A stretch of DNA of 64,000 nt from an uncultured bacterium (GCA_903824675.1 CAIJXV010000066.1:1-64000), one strand, 5' to 3'; numbered from the stretch's first letter, positions 43,840 through 52,897 are shown. Notes: generated by a model from the letters alone, not told the origin. A program made the numbers and translations.

Positions 43840-45663
43840 ATGTGCGCTGCGAACTCTGAAATTACCGCCAAGGTCCGTCTTTCCGGCACCGTTGCCGGTG
43901 TTGAGGCGTGCTCCCTGGTATCTGATCAGCACGAGATGCGGGTGGGATCCGGCTTGACGTGTGATCTTTGTGTGTTGGATCCCTTGTTGCCCGAACAAGC
44001 CTTCCGGATTTATCAGGATACGAAGGCCGCGGGCGAGTGGCTCCTGGAGTCCCTATCCGGTACTCGCCTTTATCTGAATAACGAGTTGACCGTCCGGGAT
44101 CATCTGCATTTTGGCGATCAAATCCATGCGGGTTGCCATCGCTTTAAATTTGAACCCAGTCCTGAAGTGGGGCGGAATTACCGGACCAATGCCCAGATTT
44201 CAGATGTCTGCCGGTCGCTTCTAACCGAAACCGATATCCCGCTGGGTTACTTGCAAACCACCCCCGGCCATTTGAACCGGCGACGCTACCAACAGGCTCT
44301 GACTCTGGGGGGGATGGTCCTCTTGCTTCTTGTCGCCCTGATCGGCTTCACCCCCCGTGAAAAAATATTCGAACAAATCCAACCCCCGATGGAAATCGTC
44401 ATGGTGTCGCCTCGGGCTTTGACGCCCAAGCCGAATGCGGTCAAATCCCTGAAAAATGTCCAACGCCGGCAAGTCAAGGAACTCACGCAATCTCCGCGTG
44501 AACCTGATTTAAAGCCGGCCGCGCAGCCCGTTGCGGAGACGATGGTCGTACCGGACCCCAAACCCTTGACGGCTCCCGTCATGGGGACGGCGCCCAAACC
44601 TGAAAGTCCCGCCCCGAAAATGGAATTGAAGGCCTTGGCGGTCAATCCGATCGAACTGAAAGCAGAGCCTCGCAGTGTGGTCAAAAGAACGGTCAGTTCG
44701 CTATCCCGATCCGCAGCCGTCCCGCGGCAGAATATCCTCCCGCGTCACGATAAAGGGGCGACGCCCCTGGACCTCTCCGACAAAGTGGTGTCGCTGGAGC
44801 CGGTGACCAATTTATTCAAAACGGCCAAGGCCGAGGTTTTGGAAGAGAGTGGGGAGGTGGCCTCCGCCAAACCCGATGTGGCAGCCGGTACCGCCGCGAA
44901 TGCCGCCCAAGTGGCCGCCCTTTTGAAATACCAGCCCAGTGCGGTATCTTTCGAAAAGTTTGCGGGGTCGCGAATTCCTATTGCCCACTTGCCGGCGGCG
45001 CTCAATTCGGTTGAAATAACCGGTTCCGATGCGGCGATCGTTTTGGACGGCGAAGTGAGTGAGACCGAAATCGCCATGACCTGGAAGAGCGGGCAGTTTC
45101 GGAAACATGCTCCCGGCAATCCTCCGCCGATGGGCGATCCGCCCACCTATTGTTATGTCGGGAAAGCCGATCTCGACAAGAAACCGCATCTGTACATCTC
45201 CTTTATCTGTCTCGATCCCAATGTGGGGCAAATCATCGCCCAGTGGAACGGCGCGTGGGGAAATCCGCCGGGAGTGACTTGGGATGATTCGGTGGAAATC
45301 TTCCTGGACACCAATGGCGACCGGAATGATTACCATCAGATGATTGTGAATACGCGAGGTCAATATTGGGCCGCTTATTATCCCAACAGCAAGGCGGATG
45401 GCGAACCCCGACCGTGGAATGGGGTCCATCCCAAAATCAAGACGATGATTAATCGGGACGCCAAACGGTGGACCTGCGAGATCTTTATTCCCTTTGATGA
45501 ACTCGGCGGAGTACCGGGCAAAGGGACCCGATGGATGGTTAACTTTTGCCGCAACTTCCGGGGCCAATATGCGCCCAACAGTAATCTTCAAAACTGGTTT
45601 CTGGTTTATAAGGATGAGCAGTATTTCCTGAAGCCGAATCTCTTCGGCGTTTTTGAATGGTGA
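43840..45663 (+). CDS. FHA-like / TM / proline-rich / CBM9-like chimeric membrane protein
   Basis: The 607-residue protein takes the place that tonB would occupy after exbB and exbD. Residues about 25-105 resemble an FHA domain (MRVGSGLTCDLCVLD, WLLESLSGTRLYLNN, DHLHFGDQIHAGCHRFKF), but the Ser-Arg-x-x-His phosphothreonine site is replaced by LLPEQAF, so it may not bind phosphate; the cytoplasmic FHA-like domain of YscD-type proteins is a comparable case. One TM helix lies at about 154-170. A proline/alanine/lysine-rich spacer (180-345) is like TonB's. Residues about 397-605 look like a CBM9-type sugar-binding beta-sandwich (VLDGEVSETEIAMTW, WDDSVEIFLDTNGDRNDYH). A classic TonB C-terminal domain is absent. 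Possibly it couples ExbBD to a glycan. Confidence 0.82.
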   Translation: MCAANSEITAKVRLSGTVAGVEACSLVSDQHEMRVGSGLTCDLCVLDPLLPEQAFRIYQDTKAAGEWLLESLSGTRLYLNNELTVRDHLHFGDQIHAGCHRFKFEPSPEVGRNYRTNAQISDVCRSLLTETDIPLGYLQTTPGHLNRRRYQQALTLGGMVLLLLVALIGFTPREKIFEQIQPPMEIVMVSPRALTPKPNAVKSLKNVQRRQVKELTQSPREPDLKPAAQPVAETMVVPDPKPLTAPVMGTAPKPESPAPKMELKALAVNPIELKAEPRSVVKRTVSSLSRSAAVPRQNILPRHDKGATPLDLSDKVVSLEPVTNLFKTAKAEVLEESGEVASAKPDVAAGTAANAAQVAALLKYQPSAVSFEKFAGSRIPIAHLPAALNSVEITGSDAAIVLDGEVSETEIAMTWKSGQFRKHAPGNPPPMGDPPTYCYVGKADLDKKPHLYISFICLDPNVGQIIAQWNGAWGNPPGVTWDDSVEIFLDTNGDRNDYHQMIVNTRGQYWAAYYPNSKADGEPRPWNGVHPKIKTMINRDAKRWTCEIFIPFDELGGVPGKGTRWMVNFCRNFRGQYAPNSNLQNWFLVYKDEQYFLKPNLFGVFEW

Positions 45664-45736
45664 CTCAGGGCCGCCTGCCCGGAATCACGACGATTTCCTC
45701 GATTCCCTGATTTCACTCACTTTGCGCTTTCACCAG

Positions 45737-45764
45737 ACCTCGCTTTGCGTTAAAAAGCGTAGGT
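45737..45764 (+). other. Hairpin between the ExbBD operon and yjbQ
   Basis: ACCTCGCTTT (45737-45746) pairs with AAAGCG and AGGT (45754-45764, one bulged base). No T-run follows. It could slow polymerase after the operon or act in the leader of the next gene. Confidence 0.3.
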
Positions 45765-45804
45765 GAGGTCATCAAGGTGGGGGTGTGGTTCAAGGAGGAT
45801 CGCT

Positions 45805-46209
45805 ATGCCGGTTGAATTGACAGTTTGCACTGCTGCACGGACGGAATTCCTGAATCTCACGGAACGCATTGAAACGGCGTTGAAAGCAACCCGGATACAG
45901 GAGGGGATGGCGCTCCTCTTTGTCCCCCATACGACCGCGGGTTTGACGATCAACGAGAATGCCGATCCGGACGTTTTATCCGACCTGGCGAAAGGACTGG
46001 AACGGATGGCACCTGCGAATGCCGGGTACCGGCATCAGGAAGGCAATTCGGATGCTCACCTCAAGTCTTCCCTGATGGGGTGCTCACTCACGGTTCCCAT
46101 CGTCGGCGGCGCGCTTCGCTTGGGAACCTGGCAGGGAATTTATTTCTGTGAATTTGACGGGCCCCGAACACGTAAGGTTTGGGTCCATTTTTATCCCCAG
46201 GCAGGATGA
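45805..46209 (+). CDS. YjbQ/UPF0047 family protein
   Basis: With ATG 45805 and AGGAGG upstream, the protein has 134 residues, the normal length. The family pattern is clear: LFVPHTTAGLTINENADPDV (about 35-54), EGNSDAHLKSSLMGCS and GTWQGIYFCEFDGPR. Members have been linked to a secondary thiamine phosphate synthase activity, but the physiological role is not settled. The stop overlaps the next gene's earliest possible start. Confidence 0.93.
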   Translation: MPVELTVCTAARTEFLNLTERIETALKATRIQEGMALLFVPHTTAGLTINENADPDVLSDLAKGLERMAPANAGYRHQEGNSDAHLKSSLMGCSLTVPIVGGALRLGTWQGIYFCEFDGPRTRKVWVHFYPQAG

Positions 46210-46226
46210 ACAATAAGGATATCCAT

Positions 46227-49200
46227 ATGACTGACTCACCTGTTTCTTCAAGCCCGGTCCGGCCAGGCATTATTCCCTTCTGGATGCTTAATGATGCGTC
46301 GACGGTTGACCAGAAAATCGATTACCTGCGCCGCTGTTATGCGGGAGGGGTCCGCGCGCTGGCGATGCATGCCCGGAGTGGGAATCTGATTCCGTATGCG
46401 TCCGATGAATGGTTCCGTATGATTCGAGAATTGGTGGCGGAAGGCGGGCGGTTGGGCATGCAGATGTGGCTGTATGATGAAGATCCGTATCCCAGCGGTG
46501 CGGCCGGCGGTTTGGTGATGGCCACCTATCCCGAGTTACGGGCAGAATACCTGGCTTACCATGAGGCGCCATCCCACCTGAAGCGCGGACACATTTGGTT
46601 GATTGGAGGGTCCCGTGTCCTGTGGGCTGGTTTGGTTCCCCAGACGGGCGTTGGCGAAGCTGCAGATCTGACCGGTGAGGTCGGCGTATTGCGGGTGGAT
46701 TGGTTCATGGGCCGATGGGACAGCCGCCATTATTACGAGGGGATGAAGCCGTTTCCCTGTCCCCGGGGCGATGCGGTTCGCCAACGCTATTCTCTGCGCG
46801 TGCCGGCTATTCCCGCCGGTTATCGGCTGGTGGCGGTTACGGCGGAAATTGCCGGAGTGGAAGGATCTTGGGGAGCCTTGCCCGATTTGCTCAATCCACA
46901 CACTTTCGGCGTCTTTCGTCAGTTGATTTTGGACCGTTATGTTCGGACCGTCGGGGAGTATTTCGGAACGACCATCCCGGGGATTTTTACCGATGAGGCC
47001 AAACCTCACGGAAATCTGCCGATCACGCGCGATCTCTGGCCGAGCTTTCAAAAAAAGAACCATTATGATCTTCGCGCCGAGGTCTATCGGTTGTTTGGCG
47101 ATGTTCGGAGCGATCGGGACATCCAGGCCCGATTGGATTATCGGCGATGGGTGCTCGACCGCTTTCTGACAGCGTTTGTTCAGCCTTATCGCAATTTCTG
47201 CGATGCGCACAAATTGTGTCTGGTCGGCCATTTTTCGCCCGAGGATGATCCGATTCAGGAAACCGCCTGCCTCGGATCGGCCATGGCGGTCATGAAGAAC
47301 ATGACCTGTCCCGGGACCGATCTGATTGTACCCTTTACCGGCACGGAAGCGGCTCCTACTTTGAATCTGGGCAGTTTGCGGGTGGGTTCCGTGCGCGCCC
47401 AGATGGGGGCTCCCTGCGGGATGAGCGAATCGCTGGGTTTGTCGGGTTGGAGCATGACCTCCGCGCAGGCGAGGCAGATTCTCACCTGGCAAAAAGCGCT
47501 GGGGATTGACCGGATCTTTCTGCATGGCTTTTACACCTCAAATGAAGGCGTCCAGAATTATGAGGCCCTTCCTGATTTCGGGCCCTATACCTCGATCTTT
47601 CAAGGGGTAGGGGCCATGAATGGATGGCTTCAAAAACTGGAGAACCTGCTGGATCAGGATCAGACGTGTCCCGAAGTTGCGGTGGTCAATAGTGTGACCA
47701 CCTTCTGGCAATGGGGGCCGCACATGAATACGGACCGCCTGGTTCAATGTCGCAATTCCCTTTGGCAAACCCTGTTGGGGTGTCTGCAGGCGCATGTGGG
47801 AATTCACTTGGTGGATGAAGCAGATCTGGCGGTCGCCGAATATGGATCCGGCGGCATCCGGGTCGGCGCTTGTGTCTATCGGAAATTGCTGGTTCCCGAC
47901 CTGGACTTAATGGGCCGCGAGGCCCTGGCGGTTCTGCGGCAAGCTTCGGGTCAGGGCGTTGAGGTGCATGTGTTTGGCGAAGGCCCCCGCAAAGAGGTTG
48001 CCGCGGACGGCGCCATCCTTTCGATTTCCAATCCGCTGGGGAAAAAGGCGGGAGTCCCGTTTGCAGATCGACATTGGGTTCAGCGCCATCTTCAGCCGGT
48101 GCCCACGGTGGAAGGCGCCGATGCTCATCTGTGCTATATCCGCCGGTTTGTCGGACCCGATCGCCGTCCCCATCTGCTGGCCGTCAATGTCGGGGATCAA
48201 CCGTTGGATTTGATCGTCAAGGGCAACGTGCCGTCTGGATTGCGCTGGACGCCGGTCGAGGCCGACGGTGATTTTACGGAAACCGGTTCCGATGTTCTCT
48301 GGCATGTGCCGGCCCGTGGTTGTGGTTTGTTTGCCGCCGCGGAAACGGTGATTGCGTCAACCCTACGGGCGCCGGGAATGCAGGTTTCCCGGAAGGTGAG
48401 TTCGTCCGATCTCCAGTTTCGGCGTGAATCGGCCAACCTCTATCGACTCTCGGCCGTGCAGGTCCTTCGCAAGGGGCGGAAAGAACAAAATCTCGACTAC
48501 CCCCGTCCCTATTGGCAGATCTTCGATGATTTTAAAATGGTCTCGGGTTTTGAGTCCTATCTGGGAGTGCTCCCCTTGGAAAGCTCGGTTCCTGATCCCG
48601 ATTTGTGTTATCGGTTTATTTTCAACCTTGCGCCCGGTTTAAAAAAGACCATTACCCTGAGTCTCGATCCGCGTTGCGCCCGGGGCCATTTCGATGTGAT
48701 CTGTAATGGCCGGATCGCGCTGGCTCATGGCGCTTTTCCGCTGGACGGTATTTCCGCCCGGCGTGTTCCCCTGAAGAATCTTAAGGCGGGCCGCAATGTG
48801 TTGGATTGTCGGTTCCAAATCGGCAATGCCATGGAGGGCTTGTTGAGTCAGCTTTTTCTGGAAGGCGACTTCGAAGTGGAAGAGCGGCGCCCGGCGTCCG
48901 TGTTGTGTCCGTCGCGCAACCGGATTGATGTGGGCGGTTGGCAGCGGGCGGGGTTGCCGCATTACATGGGGGCTGGCTGCTACCGGTGGACCGAACGAAT
49001 TTCGGCCGATGAAATCGAACGTTGGCGGCTCTTGGAATTGGACGGGATTTGCGATAACGCCGAACTGAAGATCAATGGGGCCTCCGTGGGCGTTCGGGCC
49101 TGGGCTCCTTGGCGATGGAATTTGCCGGTCTTGAAGCCGGGCCGGAATCGGTTTGAACTCCGGGTGCTGGGTACGGCCGGCAATAAACACGAATTGGACT

Positions 49201-49259
49201 GCCCCCATCAACCGCAGGGATGGCTGGGCGGTGGACGCTTGATTGCGCGCGAGTTGTAA
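46227..49259 (+). CDS. Large glycoside hydrolase (GH106/GH2-like barrel plus sugar-binding domain)
   Basis: From ATG 46227 (AAGGAT upstream) the protein has 1010 residues. The N-terminal barrel has MWLYDEDPYPSGAAGG (about 81-96) and GIFTDEAKPHGNLP (about 250) carrying an acidic residue at a strand end, as in GH106-like rhamnosidases and related unclassified families. The C-terminal 160 residues are a galactose-binding/jelly-roll fold (CYRWTERISADEIERWRLLE, LDGICDNAELKINGASVG). There is no signal peptide, so it probably acts in the cytoplasm on imported oligosaccharides. It lies in a tight run with YjbQ and a hydrolase. Confidence 0.8.
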   Translation: MTDSPVSSSPVRPGIIPFWMLNDASTVDQKIDYLRRCYAGGVRALAMHARSGNLIPYASDEWFRMIRELVAEGGRLGMQMWLYDEDPYPSGAAGGLVMATYPELRAEYLAYHEAPSHLKRGHIWLIGGSRVLWAGLVPQTGVGEAADLTGEVGVLRVDWFMGRWDSRHYYEGMKPFPCPRGDAVRQRYSLRVPAIPAGYRLVAVTAEIAGVEGSWGALPDLLNPHTFGVFRQLILDRYVRTVGEYFGTTIPGIFTDEAKPHGNLPITRDLWPSFQKKNHYDLRAEVYRLFGDVRSDRDIQARLDYRRWVLDRFLTAFVQPYRNFCDAHKLCLVGHFSPEDDPIQETACLGSAMAVMKNMTCPGTDLIVPFTGTEAAPTLNLGSLRVGSVRAQMGAPCGMSESLGLSGWSMTSAQARQILTWQKALGIDRIFLHGFYTSNEGVQNYEALPDFGPYTSIFQGVGAMNGWLQKLENLLDQDQTCPEVAVVNSVTTFWQWGPHMNTDRLVQCRNSLWQTLLGCLQAHVGIHLVDEADLAVAEYGSGGIRVGACVYRKLLVPDLDLMGREALAVLRQASGQGVEVHVFGEGPRKEVAADGAILSISNPLGKKAGVPFADRHWVQRHLQPVPTVEGADAHLCYIRRFVGPDRRPHLLAVNVGDQPLDLIVKGNVPSGLRWTPVEADGDFTETGSDVLWHVPARGCGLFAAAETVIASTLRAPGMQVSRKVSSSDLQFRRESANLYRLSAVQVLRKGRKEQNLDYPRPYWQIFDDFKMVSGFESYLGVLPLESSVPDPDLCYRFIFNLAPGLKKTITLSLDPRCARGHFDVICNGRIALAHGAFPLDGISARRVPLKNLKAGRNVLDCRFQIGNAMEGLLSQLFLEGDFEVEERRPASVLCPSRNRIDVGGWQRAGLPHYMGAGCYRWTERISADEIERWRLLELDGICDNAELKINGASVGVRAWAPWRWNLPVLKPGRNRFELRVLGTAGNKHELDCPHQPQGWLGGGRLIAREL

Positions 49260-49270
49260 GGAGTATCGCA

Positions 49271-50086
49271 ATGTATGTTCGAACCTCGCTGTCGACCGCC
49301 GAATGGGCCATTCCGGGACTGGTTCGGCTTGATTACACCAGTGCGGTGGACGGGGTGGAAGATTGGGCGCTCCTGTATTCGCCCGCCCAGGGAGGCACCG
49401 ATTGGGTTGTGATGATTCACGGCCATGGATCGGAAGGAAATCAGTTATTTGTTCGTCCGGATTTGCGGGCGAGTTGGCTGCCTTTCCTGGTGGATCAAGG
49501 GATGGGGCTGTTGACGGTTAATTTGCGTGGAAATGCCTGGATGTCACCTGCCGCGGCCGCCGATCTGACCTCACTTCTGGTTTGGTTGCGACGGACCCAG
49601 GCCGTTGGACGTTTGATTCTGGCCAGCGGCTCGATGGGGGGGACGAGCAATCTGATCTATGCCGCCCTGCATCCGGAGTGGGTGGATGGGGTTATCGCCC
49701 TCTGCCCGGCAACGGATTTGGCTGACTATCTGGGGTGGTGTCAGAGCCAAAGCCTGCCGATCCTGGGAGAAATTTCAGCGGCCATTATGCAGGCTTACGG
49801 GGGTGATTCTGTGTCCCAATCGGCCCTCTATCGGCGCCACTCGGCGGTACTGAACGCGGCTCGATTACGCATGCCGGTAGTGGTGGTGCATGCGACCGGG
49901 GACGACATCATTCCGGTGACCCAGTCCCGGGCATTGGCCGCAGTCATGCCGCCGACGGCTCCCTTCTGTTACCAGGAAATCGCAGGGGGGCACCATGACA
50001 CACCGCTAATGGCTTTCCACGAGGCGTTTCGGGTGGTCATGTCACGAATGGACGGCCTTGGAAAAACGGTTGAGCCCCGGCGCTAA
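49271..50086 (+). CDS. Alpha/beta hydrolase (esterase/acyl hydrolase-like)
   Basis: ATG 49271 with AGGAG upstream gives 271 residues. WVVMIHGHGSEGNQ is the oxyanion-hole strand; LASGSMGGTSN contains the nucleophile Ser in a GSMGG elbow. VVVVHATGDDIIPVTQS carries the acid, and AGGHHDTPLMA the catalytic His. It probably deacylates an ester or acetylated sugar in the cytoplasm. It starts 11 bases after the glycosidase stop and belongs to that operon. Confidence 0.9.
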   Translation: MYVRTSLSTAEWAIPGLVRLDYTSAVDGVEDWALLYSPAQGGTDWVVMIHGHGSEGNQLFVRPDLRASWLPFLVDQGMGLLTVNLRGNAWMSPAAAADLTSLLVWLRRTQAVGRLILASGSMGGTSNLIYAALHPEWVDGVIALCPATDLADYLGWCQSQSLPILGEISAAIMQAYGGDSVSQSALYRRHSAVLNAARLRMPVVVVHATGDDIIPVTQSRALAAVMPPTAPFCYQEIAGGHHDTPLMAFHEAFRVVMSRMDGLGKTVEPRR

Positions 50087-50092
50087 AACGGC

Positions 50093-50482
50093 TCAGGCGC
50101 GGAGTGCGATCGCATCGATTTCAACCCGGCCCCCGCGGGGTAAGGCGGCGACCTGAATCGTGGATCGGGCCGGCGGACAAGTGGGAAAGTATTCGGCATA
50201 AATCGCATTCATCGTTTGGAAATCGCTCAAGTCGACGAGGTAGACAGAGGTCCGGACGACCCGGTCGGTTGAGCTACCGGCCGCGGTCAGGATCGCCTTG
50301 AGATTGTCGAGGGCTCGCCGGGTTTCGGCGGCGACTCCACCGGCAACCAGTTGACCGGATGCGGGGTCGAGTCCCAACTGGCCGGAGCAGTAGACGCATT
50401 GATCGGTGGCGATGGCCTGAGAGTAGGGGCCAATGGCGGCCGGAGCCAGAGGGGTGAGGACGGCTTGTTTTGAGGGGGGCAT
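50093..50482 (-). CDS. RidA family enamine/imine deaminase
   Basis: The ATG at 50482 (GGAAAGG upstream on that strand) gives 129 residues, the usual length. GPYSQAIATDQCVYCSGQLG, LDNLKAILTAAGSSTDRVVR and PPARSTIQVAALPRGGRVEI follow the family, with the conserved Arg before STIQV. It hydrolyses reactive enamines from pyridoxal enzymes. It converges with the hydrolase gene just downstream. Confidence 0.95.
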   Translation of the reverse strand: MPPSKQAVLTPLAPAAIGPYSQAIATDQCVYCSGQLGLDPASGQLVAGGVAAETRRALDNLKAILTAAGSSTDRVVRTSVYLVDLSDFQTMNAIYAEYFPTCPPARSTIQVAALPRGGRVEIDAIALRA

Positions 50483-50530
50483 GGGCATCCTTTCCGGTAC
50501 GGGTTGAGTCGTAATTCTACAGAATTAGCC

Positions 50531-51427
50531 ATGATAAAAAAGCTTATTGTTCGGATGATGAACGGTTGGCGCCCGGCACTCATTACATTTCACCAGATGG
50601 GTAATAATGGCTTTGGGCGGCTGGGCAATCAGCTTTTTCAATATGCCGCTTTGCGGAGTCTCGCCTGTCGCACGAATCGCCGATTGATTCTGCCGCCTGT
50701 GCAGGAACATCGGTTGAGCGCGTTCCGCATTACGGCCTCGTTTTCCCCCGTGCTGGGGGAACCGCGGATGCCCCACGAGTTTCGGGAACGCCAATTCCAT
50801 TATGACGAATCTTTTTTTAAGGCGCCGCCCAACTGTGATTTCAGCGGTTTTTTTCAGTCGGAGCGCTATTTTGTAAATATTGCCGATCGGATTCGTCGCG
50901 AGTTCACCCTCGTTGATCCGACGATTACCCAACGGGCCCGGCAACAGGTGAATGCGGTCCGGGCCCGATATCCGGGACGTCCCGTGGTGGCGTTGCACAA
51001 TCGGAGAGGCGATAATGTCCCAACGCCCCATATCCGGTTTGATTGCAAATATCGGGGATCTTTCCGGCCGGATAAGGAGCGGTACCACCCCCTCTTGAAA
51101 CCGGACTATATAGAGGCGGGCCTGCGGTATTTCGAAGGATGCTGTTTTCTGGTTTTCTCGGACACGGTGGAGGATCGGGCTTGGTGCCGGGAACATGTAT
51201 TCTCGAAGTGGATCACGATTTCAGAAGGGAATGATGATCTGACGGACTTTGAAATGCAGCGACTTTGCGATCACAACATTATCGCGAACAGTTCTTTTAG
51301 TTGGTGGGCGGCCTGGCTGAATCCCCATTCCAGCCGAAAGGTCGTTGCCCCGAGCCAATGGTTCGGAGAGATGTATGCCCATTATATTCTGGATGATTTG
51401 ATCCCGAAAGACTGGGTTCGGTTGTAA
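50531..51427 (+). CDS. GT11 family (alpha-1,2-fucosyltransferase-like) glycosyltransferase
   Basis: The 298-residue protein has the GT11 blocks: NNGFGRLGNQLFQYAALRSL (about 25-44), VVALHNRRGDNVPTP (usually HxRxGD), VFSDTVEDRAWCREH and IIANSSFSWWAAWLNPH. Such enzymes transfer fucose from GDP-fucose to a galactose in surface glycans. The variation HNRRGD instead of HIRRGD may affect specificity. The ATG at 50531 lacks a good Shine-Dalgarno. No other polysaccharide genes adjoin it. Confidence 0.9.
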   Translation: MIKKLIVRMMNGWRPALITFHQMGNNGFGRLGNQLFQYAALRSLACRTNRRLILPPVQEHRLSAFRITASFSPVLGEPRMPHEFRERQFHYDESFFKAPPNCDFSGFFQSERYFVNIADRIRREFTLVDPTITQRARQQVNAVRARYPGRPVVALHNRRGDNVPTPHIRFDCKYRGSFRPDKERYHPLLKPDYIEAGLRYFEGCCFLVFSDTVEDRAWCREHVFSKWITISEGNDDLTDFEMQRLCDHNIIANSSFSWWAAWLNPHSSRKVVAPSQWFGEMYAHYILDDLIPKDWVRL

Positions 51428-51441
51428 AACCGCTGATTCGT

Positions 51442-52220
51442 TTAGAAGGCGACGAGCGGGCCGAGCCGGACCGAGGTGTCGGTGGTTGAAAATTGTTCCG
51501 AATACTCGAAGCGTGCCAGCAAGCCGGTCCGCGGTGAGAACATGGCGCATCCCCAGAATCGCAACACGGGATTGCCTTCGTTTCGTTCGAGATGATCTTC
51601 GAGATAATACTTGGCTTTCGCATAGAGCATTCGCCATCGCCAGTAGACCGATAACCCATGTATCACGGATTCGCTGTTTTCGTTTTTACATCGGGATTGT
51701 CCGGGCATGGAGAGGGTGGTTTCAGTTTGCGCCAGCCATATCCGAGATAGGGGGTGATGGACAGATGGAGTGCGGGTGCGTTGAACAGCCTCCCCGCTTT
51801 AATGATGGGTTCGGTGACCCTGATGTCGACAGGATGGCCGTCGATGTCATGCCACAAATAACTTGCGCCGCAATGCCAGGTGGCTCGCGCGACGGGATCG
51901 CCGTAAGCGTTCAGGGTGACGATATTACCCCAGACTTCCGAATGATTGACGTCGGTGTTGAAATGGGTGTCATTGGTGACCAGTCGCGGGTTCGCATACA
52001 TGACGAAAATGCCGTATTCCTCGCTCTCATCCTTAAGTGTTTGCGCGGGCCTATCGGGCGAGCCGCCTTGAGAGACTTCGTTTCGGAGTCAGCCCATGAG
52101 CGGGCTCGCCAACAATACTGAATTCTGGGGATTCGTATCGGCATCTTCAGCCCATAGGACCCGCGGGGCGATAGATAGCATTCCCAGCAGGGTGAGGATA
52201 GGATAAAGTGATCGCTTCAT
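51442..52220 (-). pseudogene. Broken outer-membrane protein gene
   Basis: Starting at ATG 52220 the minus strand reads a clean signal peptide (MKRSLYPILTLLGMLSIAPR, cut near LWAE) but stops after ASPLMG near 52092. Coding continues in another phase as VMYANPRLVTNDTHFNTDVN and onward to LHLSITPYLGYGWRKL; it then needs a further frame change near 51680 to resume as SVIHGLSVYWRWRMLYAKAK and end at LGPLVAF with a terminal Phe. The pattern is a beta-barrel outer-membrane protein with two lesions. The first coincides with a palindromic insertion at 52057-52110. Confidence 0.7.
52057..52110. repeat. REP-like palindromic insertion in the broken outer-membrane gene
   Basis: GGCGAGCC (52057-52064) and GGCTCGCC (52103-52110) are perfect inverted arms; between them GACT..AGTC forms an inner hairpin around TTCGTTTCGG. 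The segment lies exactly where the outer-membrane reading frame is interrupted by a stop. It looks like a small repetitive palindromic element. No second copy was recognised here. Confidence 0.5.
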
Positions 52221-52341
52221 GGATGCAGGGACAATAATAATATAATGTTGAAGCGAGATCAAAAAATGGGTTCAATAGGAGGGTGTTGGTCAGGGAAAAT
52301 GCTAGGATGTCTAGACAATTGAAAGAGAAAGGTGGTTGGCT

Positions 52342-52671
52342 ATGTTTAGTTTCTTGTTGCTGTTGGTCCTCGTCGTTGTCATTGTGTCGATGTGGAAGGT
52401 TTTCGAAAAGGCCGGGCATCCGGGATGGGCTGCTTTGATACCCATTTATAATACCTACATTTTTCTAAAAATCGCAGGAAAGCCGGGATGGTGGCTAATT
52501 CTTTTCTTTATTCCGATTGTCAATCTGATCTTTGCGATTATCGCCGCGATCGCATTTGCTGCTAATTTTGGCAAAAGCACGGGGTTTGCGATCGGTATCA
52601 TTTTCCTGCCGTTTATCTTTATCCCCATGCTGGCTTTCGGCGATGCGGTCTATGCGCCGGTTGCCAAGTAA
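52342..52671 (+). CDS. Small multi-spanning membrane protein (DUF5684-like)
   Basis: The 109-residue protein consists of three to four TM helices (FLLLLVLVVVIVSMW, WLILFFIPIVNLIFAIIAAI, FAIGIIFLPFIFIPMLAFGD) and a characteristic AGHPGWAALIPIYNTYIFLK stretch seen in DUF5684 and signal-peptidase-linked small proteins. Function unknown. AAAGGTGG precedes the ATG at 52342. A hairpin pair follows the gene. Confidence 0.8.
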   Translation: MFSFLLLLVLVVVIVSMWKVFEKAGHPGWAALIPIYNTYIFLKIAGKPGWWLILFFIPIVNLIFAIIAAIAFAANFGKSTGFAIGIIFLPFIFIPMLAFGDAVYAPVAK

Positions 52672-52727
52672 GCCGCGCATCGAAAGAATTTAATGGAGGG
52701 TCGTGTGCGGGGCATACGACCCTATCA

Positions 52728-52768
52728 CTCTGTCCCTGTTTTAAATCGCAGGGACGGAGTTTGTGTTT
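52728..52768 (+). terminator. Intrinsic terminator after the small membrane protein gene
   Basis: CTCTGTCCCTG (52728-52738) pairs with CAGGGACGGAG (52749-52759) with one G-U, followed by TTTGTGTTT. A second hairpin AGGGTCGT/ACGACCCT (52697-52704, 52716-52723) precedes it. Confidence 0.7.
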
Positions 52769-52875
52769 ATCTTTGGCGCTCGATCCGACGGATTTTCTTT
52801 AAGCCTTCCCTCGAATGACGGGCCGGTGCCTATCGGGCGGTCTTTCAGGATCCGAATTCGGCTTTCATTTTGCAC

Positions 52876-52881
52876 TATAAT
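52876..52881 (+). promoter_or_regulatory. -10 box upstream of the GspC-like gene
   Basis: A perfect TATAAT lies 17 bases before the ATG at 52898. The -35 region is poor. Its position argues that translation starts at 52898 and not at the GTG at 52763. Confidence 0.35.
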
Positions 52882-52897
52882 TCGCTTTAATAATGCC

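Noticed and set aside
46536-47525. Minus-strand ORF antisense to the large glycosidase
   Set aside because: No protein family features, and the glycosidase motifs lie on the plus strand.
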